Shown here one piece after another: positions 5,443-6,494 of a DNA stretch of 6,494 nt (its first letter is position 1; each line of letters opens with the position of its first letter). Under the pieces are notes generated by a model. That model was given only the letters and a program-made list of their open reading frames with translations, was not told the origin of the DNA and did not search any database. Origin of the DNA: Pseudomonadota bacterium (GTDB lineage: Bacteria > Pseudomonadota > Gammaproteobacteria > Xanthomonadales > Xanthomonadaceae); the NCBI GenBank assembly GCA_023423235.1, contig JAFAFY010000219.1, positions 1 through 6,494 on the forward strand, read 5' to 3'. The translations under genes and the position numbers were made by a program.

Positions 5443-6494
5443 CTACAGCTCGCAGAAGCAGTAGGCGATCGCCTTGGCCGGGTTGCCCGGGGTCGGCGTC
5501 ATCACGCCTTCGAGCAGGCGCAGGTCCTGCTCGGCGCGTGGCGCCACCTTGGCCAGCAGGTCGCGGGCGACGGCGCTGTCGCCGACCAGCGCGCCGCCGA
5601 TGCGGCCACCGACGAAGCTGGTCAGGAAACGGCCGAACGGGGTGGCGGTCTTCTCGACATAGTGCACCCGCCACTTGCCGCCTGCTTCCAGGCCGGCAAG
5701 TTCGGCGGCCTTGGCGACTGCCGTGCGCAGGCCACCCAGCTCGTCCACCAGTCCACGTTCCAGCGCCTGGGTGCCGCTCCAGACGCGGCCGCGGGCGACG
5801 GCGTCGATCTGCTCGGCGCTGCGGCCGCGGGCATCGCCGACCTTGCCGATGAAGTTGTAGTAGCCGCGGTCGATCACCGACTGGATCACCTGCCCGACCT
5901 CGGGATCGAGGTCGCGCGACAGGTCGAAGGCGCCTGCAAAGCGGGTGGTACCGACACCGTCGGTACGGATGCCGAACTTCTCCAGCGTGCGCGGGAAGGT
6001 GGGCACCAGCGCGAAGATGCCGATCGAGCCGGTGATCGTCGAGGCATCGGCATAGATGCGGTCGGCGTTCATGCTGATCCAGTAACCGCCCGACGCGGCG
6101 ACGTCGCCCATCGAAACCACCACCGGCTTGCCGGCGGCCTTCAGCGCGGCGACTTCGCGGCGGATCTGCTCGGAGGCGAACACTTCGCCACCGCCCGAAT
6201 CCACCCGCAGCACCACCGACTTCACGCGCTCGTCCTCGCGTGCATCACGCAGCAGGGCCGAGGTCGATTCGCCGCCGATCGTGCCCGGCGGCTGCTCGCC
6301 ACCGGTGATGCCGCCCTCGGCGACGACCACGGCCACCGCGTCGCGGCGGTCGGTCGGGCCGACCTTGGGCTCGACGTGGCTCAGGAACTCGCGCAGCGAA
6401 ATCTGCCGGAATCCACCCTCGGCGTCCTCGTCGGCGACACCGCGCTCGGTCAGCAGGGTCTCCACTTCCTCGCGGGTCTTCAGGCCATCGACCA
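5443..6494 (-). CDS. sppA: Signal peptide peptidase SppA / protease IV, C-terminal part (partial)
   Basis: This is the C-terminal 350 codons of SppA, an inner-membrane serine protease that degrades cleaved signal peptides on the periplasmic side. The 5' end is outside the window. The first visible residues (VDGLKTREEVETLL) look like the end of the N-terminal repeat domain, so this is probably the long two-domain type (E. coli SppA, 618 aa). There the catalytic Lys is in the N-terminal half and the Ser in the C-terminal half. The nucleophile Ser is visible in AASGGYW (codon 6091-6093), followed by TITGSIGIF. The upstream loop reads RVDSGGGEV, where E. coli has an SPGG core. The tail (AYCFCEL) carries two cysteines; E. 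coli SppA, from memory, also ends with a Cys pair. A GTG at 6465 could start an ORF but lies mid-protein. The catalytic Lys cannot be checked here. Confidence 0.93.
   Translation of the reverse strand, partial: VDGLKTREEVETLLTERGVADEDAEGGFRQISLREFLSHVEPKVGPTDRRDAVAVVVAEGGITGGEQPPGTIGGESTSALLRDAREDERVKSVVLRVDSGGGEVFASEQIRREVAALKAAGKPVVVSMGDVAASGGYWISMNADRIYADASTITGSIGIFALVPTFPRTLEKFGIRTDGVGTTRFAGAFDLSRDLDPEVGQVIQSVIDRGYYNFIGKVGDARGRSAEQIDAVARGRVWSGTQALERGLVDELGGLRTAVAKAAELAGLEAGGKWRVHYVEKTATPFGRFLTSFVGGRIGGALVGDSAVARDLLAKVAPRAEQDLRLLEGVMTPTPGNPAKAIAYCFCEL

Noticed and set aside
5443..6465. A short one-domain SppA beginning at the GTG at 6465
   Set aside because: The frame continues open to the window edge with sequence typical of the junction between the two SppA domains, so the GTG is internal.

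Overview
The window is a GC-rich (roughly 70%) stretch of a proteobacterial chromosome with tightly packed genes. The GltB/GltD pair, the paired Cys-containing DUF4124-type proteins, the two-domain SppA and the codon use together suggest a gammaproteobacterium of the Xanthomonadaceae/Lysobacteraceae (Lysobacter, Luteimonas or Xanthomonas-like). That placement is inferred from memory of the families and was not tested by a search.

Layout, left to right. Positions 1-2095 (+) hold the 3' end of gltB and all of gltD, the two subunits of NADPH-dependent glutamate synthase, overlapping by ATGA. After an 85-bp gap carrying a 9-bp inverted repeat come two secreted, cysteine-rich DUF4124-type proteins (2181-2840 and 2837-3505, +). 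They also overlap by ATGA and are diverged tandem paralogues. A convergent gap with an inverted repeat follows. Two minus-strand genes come next: an SDR-family oxidoreductase (4875-4099) and a membrane methyltransferase of the isoprenylcysteine/phospholipid methyltransferase type (4109-3615), overlapping by 11 nt and probably one operon. Diverging from the SDR across about 60 bp is a small lipoprotein gene (4936-5196, +). A 246-bp non-coding gap (5197-5442) is unusually full of inverted repeats. The window ends inside sppA (minus strand, 5443 to beyond 6494), the signal-peptide peptidase / protease IV.

Functionally, glutamate synthase is core nitrogen assimilation. The rest looks like envelope and housekeeping functions: two periplasmic proteins, a lipoprotein, a membrane methyltransferase and an inner-membrane protease. 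I see no mobile element, CRISPR array, tRNA or rRNA, and no clear evidence of a new multi-gene system. The points most worth a second look are the paralogous DUF4124-type pair with its shared C-terminal Cys module, the hairpin-rich gap at 5197-5442, and the non-canonical SGGG in place of the usual SPGG motif of SppA.
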